A stretch of DNA of 64,000 nt from Candidatus Stramentimicrobium fermentans (GTDB taxonomy: Bacteria; Atribacterota; Phoenicimicrobiia; Phoenicimicrobiales; Stramentimicrobiaceae), in assembly GCA_012520575.1 (NCBI GenBank), contig JAAYOB010000017.1:22832-86831 (forward strand), read 5' to 3'. The position numbers were made by a program, and so were the translations under genes. Position 1 is the stretch's first letter, and the number at the start of each line of letters is the position of its first letter. Below the pieces are notes generated by a model that worked only from the letters and a program-made list of their open reading frames with translations, searched no databases and had not been told where the DNA came from. Of this stretch, positions 1-9,602 are shown in pieces.

Positions 1-1
1 T

Positions 2-409
2 GGAAGAGTTATGAAGGTTGGGAAAGAAGATATCATCGGCTTACTGACCGCTCTTCAGATTTATTTGAAAAAAGATTTTAAAAAAGAACATCAGGAATGG
101 AAGAATAAAATTCACTACCTGGTAGCAAATTTAAATAAATTACCATATTTGAAAGCAGTACAAACCGAATTTGACGAAGTTGACCGGCCAGTTCCCAGGG
201 TTCAGTTATGGGTTGATGAAAAGGATGTAAAATATACCGCTTATGAAATTGTTGCTAATCTTAAGAATAATAACCCGCCAATATGGGTTCAGGAGTTTAG
301 CTTACATGAAAGTATAATTCTCTTAAATCCAGTCTGTCTTGCGGATGGAGAAGAGAAACTTATTGTTGAGGGATTTCAAAATCTCTGGAAGTTATGGAAT
401 TTAATCTAG
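2..409 (+). CDS. SelA-like / DgaE-like PLP-dependent enzyme, C-terminal fragment (5' end outside window)
   Basis: Frame is open to the window edge (GRVMKVGKEDIIGLLTALQIYLKKD...) and matches the C-terminal part of the paralog at 1720-2874 (GRPMKLDKETIMGLVRAIELYLKED... / LNPHMLASGEEKLV vs LNPVCLADGEEKLI). Confidence 0.75.
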   Translation, partial: GRVMKVGKEDIIGLLTALQIYLKKDFKKEHQEWKNKIHYLVANLNKLPYLKAVQTEFDEVDRPVPRVQLWVDEKDVKYTAYEIVANLKNNNPPIWVQEFSLHESIILLNPVCLADGEEKLIVEGFQNLWKLWNLI

Positions 410-484
410 TTATCAGATGCTGTATAGATAGTACTGGTATAACAGCAATGCTTATTTCTAAAAAGAGTAACAGGTAATAATTTA

Positions 485-1687
485 GTGGTAAAAAGAAACG
501 CAATTGTAGGACAGTTAGGTGGACCAACCTCCGTAATCAATGCCAGCCTTTCTGGACTTATTCAAGAAGGATTTAAGTCCAAAAAGATAAAACATATCCT
601 TGGCATGAGGGATGGAATTACCGGTTTATTAAGAGATAGGATTGTAGATTTAGGAAAGGAAAGTCCAGAAGCAGTCCGTTCACTGAAATATATACCGTCA
701 TCTATTTTAGGTTCTTCCAGGTATATATTGAAAAAGAAAGACTTCCAGAAAATTATTAGACAACTTCAAAGATACAATATTGGTTACCTTTTCCTTATTG
801 GGGGAAATGGTACCATGGAGATTAGCCGACAAATAGAGCAATACTGCAAAAAAAATGATTATCAGATAAATGTAATCGGGATACCAAAAACAGTTGATAA
901 CGACCTTTGTTCTACTGACCATGCTCCCGGCTTTGCTTCTGCAGCCAGATATATCTGTCTTTCAGTTTTACAGGGTGGAAGATTGGCCAGGGATATGCAG
1001 AGCATTGATAAATTTGTTATTCTACAAACGGTAGGCAGAAGCACAGGGTGGCTAGCTGCCTCTTCGATAATGGCAAAACGTAAGGAAGAAGAAGCCCCAC
1101 ACCTTATTTACATACCAGAGCGACCTCTAAACCGAAGGAAATTTTTGTCAAGTGTAAAAGAGTGTATCGAGAAGTATGGGTGGGTTTATATTGTGTGTGG
1201 TGAAGGTATTGTTTGGGAGGATAATAGTTTTGTAGCCAGTCACTATTCCCCGGATACTAGCGAGAAAGAATTCGGAGCGATGGGAGGAGGAAGTGCAGCA
1301 CTTAATCTGCATAGGGCTATCTATCAAGAAATGAATTTAAGAGGAGAGTTTCAAATTACGGAATCTTTGCCAATGTGTGCAATGGACCGCGCAAGTGAAA
1401 TTGATATTGAAGAAGCATATGCCTGTGGGGTAAAAGCTGTTAAATTAGCCGAAGAAGGATTTTCTGGAGGAATGGTTTCAATTACGCGTACCAGCAACAA
1501 TCCTTATAAAATAGAGCTGAACTCAGTTCCCTTTGGAGAAGTAGCCCTCAAGGTTAGATTAATGGATGATGTATTTATTAATAAGCAAGGCAATTTTGTA
1601 ACAGATGAATTCATAAAATATATAAAACCCTTGGTGGGTAAAATTCCTGAATATGGTGAACTGAGATTAGAAAAAGTAGATTTTTGA
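485..1687 (+). CDS. 6-phosphofructokinase family protein (PPi-PFK-like, altered nucleotide motif)
   Basis: GQLGGPTSVINASL N-terminus, GGNGTMEIS, PKTVDND and VGRSTGWLA motifs of the PfkA family. Confidence 0.85.
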   Translation: MVKRNAIVGQLGGPTSVINASLSGLIQEGFKSKKIKHILGMRDGITGLLRDRIVDLGKESPEAVRSLKYIPSSILGSSRYILKKKDFQKIIRQLQRYNIGYLFLIGGNGTMEISRQIEQYCKKNDYQINVIGIPKTVDNDLCSTDHAPGFASAARYICLSVLQGGRLARDMQSIDKFVILQTVGRSTGWLAASSIMAKRKEEEAPHLIYIPERPLNRRKFLSSVKECIEKYGWVYIVCGEGIVWEDNSFVASHYSPDTSEKEFGAMGGGSAALNLHRAIYQEMNLRGEFQITESLPMCAMDRASEIDIEEAYACGVKAVKLAEEGFSGGMVSITRTSNNPYKIELNSVPFGEVALKVRLMDDVFINKQGNFVTDEFIKYIKPLVGKIPEYGELRLEKVDF

Positions 1688-1719
1688 GATGAAATAATAG
1701 TATTGGATTGAAATAATAG

Positions 1720-2874
1720 TTGTTGGTTCTTTGTTTGGAGAGGAGAAAATCAATGGCCAACTATGAGGATTTAGGCGTAAAGAGGATTATCAATGCAGCA
1801 GGTACCTATACCAAATTTGGTGGTTCTTTAATTCCTTCTGAAATAATAGAAGCAATGGAGGATGCTTCGCATTCTTTCGTGGATATAGATGAGTTATTGC
1901 AAAAATCTGGTGAGTATATTGCCAGATGTCTTAATGTGGAAGCTGCGTTGGTTACAGCCGGAGCAGCTGCCGGATTAACTTTATCAGCAGCAGCCTGTAT
2001 AGCTGGGTCTGAACCTAAATGTATAAAAGCACTCCCCAATTCAGAAGGGATGAAAAATGAGTTCATAATTATGCGTTGTCATCGTAATCCGTATGATCAA
2101 GCTTTAATAATGGCTGGTGCAAAACTAATTGAAGTTGGCAATGCCATTGAAACCCACCTATATGAGGTAGAGGGTGCTATTAATGAAAAGACAGTTGGGA
2201 TAGTATTTTTTATACAGTCAGAGATGTTGGAAGCCTCTCTTTCTTTAAAAGAAATTATTACTATAGCTCAAGATAAAAATATTAAGGTTATTGTTGATGC
2301 GGCTGGTGAACTACCCCCCATTGAAAATCTCGTTAAATTTGTGAAAATGGGCGCAGATATCGTGCTGTTTAGTGGAGGAAAAGATATACGTGGTCCTCAA
2401 TCTTCCGGGCTGATGGTGGGGAAAAAGGATATTGTTGAAATTTGCCGTTTGCATGGTTACCCGCATCATGCCATTGGGAGGCCTATGAAATTAGACAAGG
2501 AAACAATTATGGGTTTGGTAAGAGCAATTGAGTTATACTTAAAAGAGGATCATCAGCAGAGAATAAAAAAATGGGAAGAACAGGTTGAATATCTTAAAAA
2601 AGGATTGGATAATATTCCTTATATCCAGGTCTTTTCTGGATATCCGACACAACCGTTAACCCAGCCTGCTACAATTCCCCGGGTTTATGTTAAATTTAAT
2701 GAAAAAACCTTAGGTATGACCAAAGAAGATATTGCTCAAAAGCTATATGAAGGCAATCCACGCATTGCGACTGTTGTGGAAAAAAATTATTTAACACTTA
2801 ATCCTCATATGCTTGCCAGTGGAGAAGAGAAATTAGTGTTAGAGAAGATTAAAGAAATTATAAAGAAGAATTAA
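1720..2874 (+). CDS. SelA-like PLP-dependent enzyme (L-seryl-tRNA selenium transferase / D-glucosaminate-6-P ammonia-lyase family)
   Basis: INAAGTYTKFGGSL, VDAAGELPP and the PLP-lysine segment SGGKDIRGPQSSGLMVG. Likely true start at the internal ATG ~1753 (MANYEDLGVKRIINAAG). Confidence 0.85.
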   Translation: MLVLCLERRKSMANYEDLGVKRIINAAGTYTKFGGSLIPSEIIEAMEDASHSFVDIDELLQKSGEYIARCLNVEAALVTAGAAAGLTLSAAACIAGSEPKCIKALPNSEGMKNEFIIMRCHRNPYDQALIMAGAKLIEVGNAIETHLYEVEGAINEKTVGIVFFIQSEMLEASLSLKEIITIAQDKNIKVIVDAAGELPPIENLVKFVKMGADIVLFSGGKDIRGPQSSGLMVGKKDIVEICRLHGYPHHAIGRPMKLDKETIMGLVRAIELYLKEDHQQRIKKWEEQVEYLKKGLDNIPYIQVFSGYPTQPLTQPATIPRVYVKFNEKTLGMTKEDIAQKLYEGNPRIATVVEKNYLTLNPHMLASGEEKLVLEKIKEIIKKN

Positions 2875-2896
2875 TTAACACATTTTAATTACAAGA

Positions 2897-4009
2897 ATGG
2901 ATACGGAGGAATTGATTGTGATTAAATACCAGTTGTCAATACCAGGACCTACGGAATGTGACCCTGAAGTATTGAATGAACTTAACCGTCCCAGTATTCC
3001 ACATTATGGTAATCTCTGGATGGATTATTATCTGGAAACGCTCCAGAAATTACAGAAAGTTTATCAAACCGAGAATAGTGTCTTTATTATGCCATCTTCA
3101 GGCTCAGGAGCACTGGATGCCACCATGGCTAGTTTAAATGGTAAAAAGGGGCTGATTTTAAATAACGGCACTTTCGGAGAACGTTTATACGAAATTGCCT
3201 CTCATTATTTAAAAGAAATAACTGTTATTAAAAAGGATCCTGGAGAATGGTTTTTAATAGAGGAGGTCGAAAAATATTTAAAAAAGAATAGGTATGATTT
3301 ATTGGCAGTGGTGCATGGTGAAACTTCTACTGGTATGGTAAATCATTTGGAAGAGCTATCAAAATTGTGTGCAAAGAAAGATGTCTTGTTCGTGGTCGAT
3401 GCCATCTCTTCATTAGGGGGAGTTGAGTTATCGGTTGATAAACTAGGAATTGATTTTTGCGTATCTGCCAGCCAGAAGGCCTTAGGCTCAGTCCCCGGTT
3501 TATCTACCATAGCTATCAGTGCCAAAGGATGGGAAAGAATGGCATCAGAATCTGATATTCCAGGCTGGTATCTCAATCTAAGAACATGGCAAAGGTATGA
3601 GAAAGAATGGGGAGATTGGCACCCCTTTCCGATTACTTTACCGGTACACCTCTTTTTTGCTTTACACAAAGCTCTGGACCAGATTTTTGAAGAAGGCCTG
3701 GAACAAAGATGGACAAGGCATAAAAGGATTACTGAAATGCTATGCACTGCTTTAGAGCAAGAAGGGATATCTTTATTCATAAAAAATAAAGAGTTTCTCC
3801 TACCTACAGTTACCTCGGCAGTCTTACCGGGAGAAAGGACCTCCGAAGGATTGCAAACATATTTGAAAGAGGAGTATGGAATACTGGTAGCAGGGGGCGT
3901 TGGACCATTAAGAAAAAAAGTTTTTAGAATAGGACATATGGCTTATTCTGCACAGGAACATTTAATTAAAAGAGTGATAGCAGGCATTAAGGCTTTCATG
4001 AAGATATAA
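2897..4009 (+). CDS. Class V aminotransferase (alanine/serine-glyoxylate aminotransferase-like)
   Basis: IPGPTECDPEVL, SSGSGALDA, VVHGETSTGM, VDAISSLGG and SASQKALGSVPGLS (PLP lysine). Confidence 0.88.
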   Translation: MDTEELIVIKYQLSIPGPTECDPEVLNELNRPSIPHYGNLWMDYYLETLQKLQKVYQTENSVFIMPSSGSGALDATMASLNGKKGLILNNGTFGERLYEIASHYLKEITVIKKDPGEWFLIEEVEKYLKKNRYDLLAVVHGETSTGMVNHLEELSKLCAKKDVLFVVDAISSLGGVELSVDKLGIDFCVSASQKALGSVPGLSTIAISAKGWERMASESDIPGWYLNLRTWQRYEKEWGDWHPFPITLPVHLFFALHKALDQIFEEGLEQRWTRHKRITEMLCTALEQEGISLFIKNKEFLLPTVTSAVLPGERTSEGLQTYLKEEYGILVAGGVGPLRKKVFRIGHMAYSAQEHLIKRVIAGIKAFMKI

Positions 4010-4428
4010 TAGCTACCGGTGAAAATTAGATAACTTGTATCTGGCCGCCAGAATTTGCAAAATGTATCATGATTTAAAGTAATAGTTTATCAGTTCCTTA
4101 GGGCAGAAAACCATGGGTTTACCTATGATAAATGAATAAGCGACGATATAATGCACTGACGGAGGAGTATCCTAGCAAGTACGGAGGATATAAGAACTAG
4201 TCCCCATATCAAATATCAAATCTTGACGGCAAAGAATACCCACTTTGTAAAAAGTATTTCTTGCAAAAATATATTTATTAGATTATTATTTTGCTCAGTT
4301 ATATTTTCCAACTGTTCTTTTATTAATACATTATGATGGCACCTTTGTAGGTATATATAGAATGTTTATTTGACAGCATTAATTCAATTTAACGTAGTTT
4401 TAAAATTTTGATGTGTAGGAGTTAATAT

Positions 4429-5394
4429 ATGAAAATTGTAGTATTAAATGGATACGTGTTGAACCCTGGCGATCTTAAATGGGATAACTTAAAGGCATTA
4501 GGAGATGTAATAATATATGAACACACTTCATTAACAGATGAAGAAGAAATTATCTCACATATAAATGATGCTGAAATTGTTTTTACAAGTATGTCACCAA
4601 TTAAAGCCAAAGCTTTAAACGAATGTCCAAATATAAAATTTATTTGTACATTACACACCGGATACGACAATATTGATATAGATCTCGCAAAAGAAAAGGG
4701 CATACTAGTTGCTAATATTCCTAATTACGGATCTGAAGCTGTTGCCCAACATGCTATTGCTCTACTATTAGAAATAACTAATCAGGTCGGTCATCATAAC
4801 ATGGCTGTGCATAAAGGTCGGTGGGAATCTACTAATGAATGGAGTTTTTGGGATTTTCCACTAGTTGAGCTTAATAGTAAGACCATTGGTATTATTGGAT
4901 TTGGGAGAATAGGTCAAAAAACTGGCATGATTGCAAAAGCAATAGGTATGAAAGTAATAGCAAATGACTATGTTCAGAATGACTCTGGAAGAGAAATAGG
5001 GGCATATGTGGAGTTAGATGAATTATTAAGATCATCTGATATCATAGCATTACATTGCCCGTTACTACCTTCAACAACAGGGATTATAAATAGGAATAAT
5101 ATTGCCAAGATGAAAGATGGAGTTATCATTATAAACAATAGCCGCGGACAGCTTGTAGTTGAGCAAGATCTTGCAGATGCTTTAAATAGTGGGAAGGTTC
5201 TTGCTGCAGGTTTAGATGTGGTAAGCTCGGAACCTATAAAAAAAGATAATCCTCTCTTAAAGGCTAAAAATTGTTTCATTACCCCACACATTTCCTGGGC
5301 ACCAAGAGAAAGTAGGGAGAGATTACTAGATATCGCTATTAATAATTTGGTTAAATATATTGAAGGTACTCCAGTAAATTTGGTTAATAGTTAA
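4429..5394 (+). CDS. D-isomer-specific 2-hydroxyacid dehydrogenase (hydroxypyruvate/glycerate dehydrogenase-like)
   Basis: GIIGFGRIGQKTG Rossmann motif, NNSRGQLVVEQDLADAL, AAGLDVVSSEP, FITPHISWA. Confidence 0.9.
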   Translation: MKIVVLNGYVLNPGDLKWDNLKALGDVIIYEHTSLTDEEEIISHINDAEIVFTSMSPIKAKALNECPNIKFICTLHTGYDNIDIDLAKEKGILVANIPNYGSEAVAQHAIALLLEITNQVGHHNMAVHKGRWESTNEWSFWDFPLVELNSKTIGIIGFGRIGQKTGMIAKAIGMKVIANDYVQNDSGREIGAYVELDELLRSSDIIALHCPLLPSTTGIINRNNIAKMKDGVIIINNSRGQLVVEQDLADALNSGKVLAAGLDVVSSEPIKKDNPLLKAKNCFITPHISWAPRESRERLLDIAINNLVKYIEGTPVNLVNS

Positions 5395-5730
5395 TATTGT
5401 CTTTAGTTATATCGACATATTGGTATTGCTTACTGTCTCATAAAATTGTATTTATACCATACGGATATCTATTGCAGCACTCAATCATGGTACCGGCAGA
5501 GTTTAAAATAAGGAAGGTCGGTTAAATTAAGGGAACCATCCGAGCTGATGAGTTTGATGATTAGATGGACCGCCCTTCTTAAATCTTGGACAGTATCAGA
5601 AGCTGAACAGATTAAATCTTGTTTTAGCTTGGGTTGTCACAAGTAAAAGCTGCAAGAGGGGCATCCTAGGCAAACTCCCAATTAAAAAATCATAGACTTC
5701 ATATTGTTCTAAATCTTCCATAATTTGATT

Positions 5731-5760
5731 CTAGCCCCGCTCTACAAAGCGGGGAGTTAG
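5731..5760 (-). repeat. Solo hairpin resembling an IS200/IS605-type element end
   Basis: ccccgc-tctacaaa-gcgggg hairpin. Its reverse complement, aactccccgctttgtagagcgggg, resembles aactccccacctgtaaaggtgggg at 28092-28115. Confidence 0.4.
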
Positions 5761-6344
5761 TTATTATAAGAGTGAAACAAATACAAATAAGACAATATAA
5801 TTAATAGTTCATTAAATCCACCATTATTATTGATGAGCATGATACGCGGATATAGCAATAATATATTTTCTATTCCGGCTTAAGAACTCTCAGGTAACTT
5901 TAATTAGTTTTTACTCGAACGATTGCTTTAGCTAAAGCTAGTAATGAAAAAGTGGTTATTTGGACAACTGCAATAAATCAAAAGAAATTCTCTATCTACC
6001 TTTAAATTGTTTTCTTCCTAATATTGTTTTAAGGGAAAATCTCTAAGCAGATTTGGCATAAGATGGTTTATATCGTATCGGAAGAAAACATTGTTTCCAC
6101 TAGTAATTATAAAATAGCTAAACTGGTTAAATTATCAAATTTCTTTTAATGATTTTATTATTACAATTGCAATCTTACTACCCCCCTACATAGGAATAAT
6201 CTTAAAATAAATAGTAATGAGTTAAAGTTTTTCTATTTAAGATTTCCTAAAAATAATTTAACTTTTATACTTCCTTGCTCTGATTAAGCCGATATTTTTC
6301 AAAATAAGTTTCATAAAAACTTAGTAAAATGTTTAAAAAAATCC

Positions 6345-6374
6345 TTGACACTCTGTAATACAATGTTCTACTAT
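6345..6374 (+). promoter_or_regulatory. Predicted sigma70-type promoter upstream of the SDR/OADH operon
   Basis: TTGACA (6345-6350), 18-nt spacer, TACTAT (6369-6374), about 50 nt before the SDR start. Confidence 0.5.
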
Positions 6375-6423
6375 GATATAAAATGATATTTATATTAAAT
6401 TATAACGTATCGAGGGGTTAATA

Positions 6424-7209
6424 TTGATGAATCCATCAGAAATGTTTGACTTAAGTGGCAAAATAGCATTGGTAACTGGAGGAGGCTCAGGCCTTGGGCA
6501 ATCTAATGCAGTTGCTTTGGCAAAGGCTGGGGCTTCAATTATGTTAGCAGATATTGATTTTGAAAAAGCGGAAGATACAAGAAAAATAATATCAAAATTT
6601 AGTAATCGGGTAGATTGCTTTAAATGTGATGTTAGGTCTGCTATTGAGGTAAATAATTTGGTAGAAAAAACTATTCAGGAGTTTGGCAAGATAGATATAC
6701 TGTTAAACAGTGCAGGAATTATGCCCAAGCAAGAACCAATTTTAGAAATGAGTGAAGATAATTGGAATAGAGTAATAGATGTTAATCTAAAGGGTACTTT
6801 CCTAACTTGCCAGGCTGTTTTAAAGAAAATGATTCCCCAGAAAAAAGGAAGGATAATAAATATGGCTTCAGCTTCTGGGTTGGTGGTCAATTACAAAAGT
6901 TCACATGTTGCTCCATACTGCGCTTCGAAAGCCGGTGTAATTCTTTTAACTAAAGCTCTGGCTGTAGAAGTAGCTCCTTATGGAATCACAGTGAATGCAA
7001 TTAGTCCGGCATATATGAAAACTCAAATGACAGCATTGAAATGGGAAAAAGATAAAAATGATTATCTTAAAAAAGTGTCTATGCTTCCAGTCGGCAGAAT
7101 AGGCATTCCAGAAGAATTGAGCGGTCTCGTTATTTATCTGGCTTCCGATTGCTCTGCTTTTATGACCGGATCAAATGTAGTTATTGATGGTGGGCTTACA
7201 TGTTGGTAG
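6424..7209 (+). CDS. SDR-family oxidoreductase
   Basis: ALVTGGGSGLGQSNA, LLNSAGIM, YCASKAG and C-terminal GSNVVIDGGLTCW. Confidence 0.9.
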   Translation: MMNPSEMFDLSGKIALVTGGGSGLGQSNAVALAKAGASIMLADIDFEKAEDTRKIISKFSNRVDCFKCDVRSAIEVNNLVEKTIQEFGKIDILLNSAGIMPKQEPILEMSEDNWNRVIDVNLKGTFLTCQAVLKKMIPQKKGRIINMASASGLVVNYKSSHVAPYCASKAGVILLTKALAVEVAPYGITVNAISPAYMKTQMTALKWEKDKNDYLKKVSMLPVGRIGIPEELSGLVIYLASDCSAFMTGSNVVIDGGLTCW

Positions 7210-7245
7210 GAATTATTAAACAATATTACAGGGGGGATAGTTTTA

Positions 7246-8199
7246 ATGAATTATAGCGGTGGTTTTTTGCAAAATATGTACGTTAATTTACTTAAAGCTA
7301 GAATGTTAGAAGAAAAAATTGTTGAGCTATATCATCAGGGCAGAGTTCCTGGCTCAGTACATTCAGGTGTTGGAGAGGAAGCTACTTTTGTTGGAGGGTG
7401 CTTAGCTCTCAACGAAGATGATTATATGATGACTACTCACAGAGCAGTTTGTGCTAATTGGACAAAGGGAATCGAAATAAATAAAATATTTTGCGATTTA
7501 TTTGGGAAAAAAGAAGGTACTAATTGCGGGAAAGGAGCTGCAATTCGTATTTGTAGTGAAAAAGTATTGGGGATGAGCGGAACACAGGGAGGGGTTTTTG
7601 TAATTGCCACAGGAGCAGCTCTATCTTTAAAATTGTTAAATAAAAAAAGTGTAGTTTTGGCTTTTTTCGGGGACAATACATCAAATAGGGGAACCTTTCA
7701 TGAATCTTTAAATATAGCCTCTCTTTGGAAACTACCAGTAATATTTTTGTGTGATAATAATCAATACGGTATCTCAATTAACATAAAAGACTCTACATCA
7801 GTTGAAAATATAGCTGATCGTGGTGTTGCGTATAATATACCTACAAAAATTGTTGATGGTAATTCGATTCTCGCTGTATATGAAGCGACAAAAGAAGCTG
7901 TAAACCACGCAAAATCTGGAAATGGGCCATACTTAATTGAGGCTAAAACTTATCGTTTTAGAGGCCATATGGAAGGGGATCAGCGCTCTTATAGAACAAG
8001 AGAAGAAGAAAGTCAATGGATGGAAAAATGTCCCCTTCGTAGATTTGAAAATAAATTGCTCGAACAAGGGGTAATAACAGATACATGGATAGTTACAGAG
8101 AAGAATAAAATTGAGAAAGAAATTGAAAATGCTATCAGTTTTGCTGAAAATAGCATAGATCCCGGTAAGGAAGATTTGTTCAAAGATATTTATGCTTAG
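7246..8199 (+). CDS. 2-oxoacid (acetoin/pyruvate-type) dehydrogenase E1 alpha subunit
   Basis: RMLEEKIVELYHQGRVPGSVHSGVGEEA, ThDP motif GDNTSNRGTFHESLNIASLWKLPVIFLCDNNQYGIS, YRFRGHMEGD. Confidence 0.92.
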   Translation: MNYSGGFLQNMYVNLLKARMLEEKIVELYHQGRVPGSVHSGVGEEATFVGGCLALNEDDYMMTTHRAVCANWTKGIEINKIFCDLFGKKEGTNCGKGAAIRICSEKVLGMSGTQGGVFVIATGAALSLKLLNKKSVVLAFFGDNTSNRGTFHESLNIASLWKLPVIFLCDNNQYGISINIKDSTSVENIADRGVAYNIPTKIVDGNSILAVYEATKEAVNHAKSGNGPYLIEAKTYRFRGHMEGDQRSYRTREEESQWMEKCPLRRFENKLLEQGVITDTWIVTEKNKIEKEIENAISFAENSIDPGKEDLFKDIYA

Positions 8200-8272
8200 T
8201 ACCACAATTTGCAGATCGTTCCTCAAAAAATGTATTTAAAAAATTTAAAATAAACAATGATGGAGTATTAAA

Positions 8273-9250
8273 ATGAGGAAAATAACATTTGCCCAAGCCT
8301 TAAATGAGGCCTTACACGAAGAAATGATGAGAGATGAGAAGGTTTTTATTTATGGTCAAGATGTGGCAGTTGTGGGTGGACTTTGGAAAGTAACAACAGG
8401 GCTGTTGGATAAATTTGGTCCAGATAGGGTTAAGGACACACCGCTTTCTGAAGCAGCAATGGCAGGTATGGCAGTGGGTGCTGCTATTACCGGCACTAGA
8501 CCCATAGTTGAAATAATGTTCGCAGATTTTTTAGCAGTATGTTTTGATGAAGTTTATAATAAAGCAGCAAAATGGCGTTATGTTCATGGTGGGATGTTTG
8601 AAGTGCCACTAGTAATCAGGTCTTCCATGGGAGCAACCTTTGGAGGCAGTGCTGAGCATGCCCAGTGCAATGAAGCATTATTTATGCATACTCCTGGCAT
8701 AAAAATTGTTCTTCCTTCAACTCCTTATGATGCAAAGGGCTTGTTAAAAACAGCAATACGTGACAATAATCCAGTACTCTTTTTTGAGCACCGAGCTTTG
8801 TATAATACAAAAGGAGAGGTTCCAGAAGAAGAATATACTATTCCATTCGGAAAAGCTGAGATTAAAAAACAAGGAGAAGATATCACAGTAGTAGCAACTT
8901 CCAGAATGGTAAGCAGATCTTTAAGTGCAGCAGAAGATTTAAAAAAAGAAGGAATCAATATCGAAGTTATTGATCCAAAAACCATTGTACCACTTGACAT
9001 CGAAGCAATCAACCAATCGGTTAAAAAAACCGGTCACTTAGTTATAGTAGAAGAAGGGAATAGAACAGGAGGGGTTGGTGCAGAAATAACTGCTTTAGTT
9101 CAAGAAAATGTTTTCGACTTTCTCAAAAAACCTATATTGAGAATTTCTAGCTTAGATGTACCAATACCCTTTAATGACAATCTGAAAAATATGGTTATTC
9201 CAAGCACAACCAAGATTGTCGAAGAAATTAAAACATTAATTAAAAAATAA
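8273..9250 (+). CDS. 2-oxoacid (acetoin/pyruvate-type) dehydrogenase E1 beta subunit
   Basis: TFAQALNEALHEEMMRDEKVFIYGQDVAVVGG, DTPLSEAAMAGMAVGAA, EVIDPKTIVPLD. Confidence 0.92.
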   Translation: MRKITFAQALNEALHEEMMRDEKVFIYGQDVAVVGGLWKVTTGLLDKFGPDRVKDTPLSEAAMAGMAVGAAITGTRPIVEIMFADFLAVCFDEVYNKAAKWRYVHGGMFEVPLVIRSSMGATFGGSAEHAQCNEALFMHTPGIKIVLPSTPYDAKGLLKTAIRDNNPVLFFEHRALYNTKGEVPEEEYTIPFGKAEIKKQGEDITVVATSRMVSRSLSAAEDLKKEGINIEVIDPKTIVPLDIEAINQSVKKTGHLVIVEEGNRTGGVGAEITALVQENVFDFLKKPILRISSLDVPIPFNDNLKNMVIPSTTKIVEEIKTLIKK

Positions 9251-9282
9251 ATATTTTTGAAAACTAAAAAGGAGGAAAGAAA

Positions 9283-9546
9283 ATGTTTACCGAAGTGTTA
9301 ATGCCTAAGGGTTCTCCAGATATGGAGACAGGTGTCATAATTAAATGGGAAAAAAAGGAAGGTGCAGCAGTAGAAAAAGCTGAAGAAATTGCCAATGTAG
9401 AAACAGACAAAGCAGTAGTTGTTGTAGAGGCGCCTTGTTCTGGAATATTAAATATTTTAGCGCAAGAAGGGGAAGAGGTGCCAGTTGGCAATGTTATTGG
9501 AGCAATTTATGATTCTAAAGATGAGTATGAGAAAAGCTTGAGATAA
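9283..9546 (+). CDS. Stand-alone lipoyl-domain protein (detached E2 lipoyl domain)
   Basis: 87 aa; PKGSPDMETGVIIKWEKKEGAAVEKAEEIANVETDKAVVVVEAPCSG with the lipoyl-lysine ETDKA motif. No catalytic domain in the same ORF. Confidence 0.9.
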   Translation: MFTEVLMPKGSPDMETGVIIKWEKKEGAAVEKAEEIANVETDKAVVVVEAPCSGILNILAQEGEEVPVGNVIGAIYDSKDEYEKSLR

Positions 9547-9602
9547 TCAATAAATAACATAATAAAATAGAATGAAAATATACTGCAGGAGTATTAATAA
9601 GG

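Noticed and set aside
707-922. Many antisense or alternative-frame ORFs in the track (e.g. 707-922 -, 1806-2066 -, 3343-3780 -, 11505-11825 -, 16323-16643 -, 40047-40433 -, 55983-56459 -)
   Set aside because: They lie opposite strongly supported genes, have no recognisable domains and have low-complexity or composition-driven sequence; shadow ORFs.
4020-4420. Searched the spacer upstream of the hydroxyacid dehydrogenase for a riboswitch or tRNA
   Set aside because: No convincing aptamer core or cloverleaf identified by eye.
5480-5620. Possible decayed coding stretch on the minus strand (DTVQDLRRAVHLIIKLISSDGSLNLTDLPYFKL...)
   Set aside because: Too short and interrupted, with no family match from inspection; not reported as a pseudogene.
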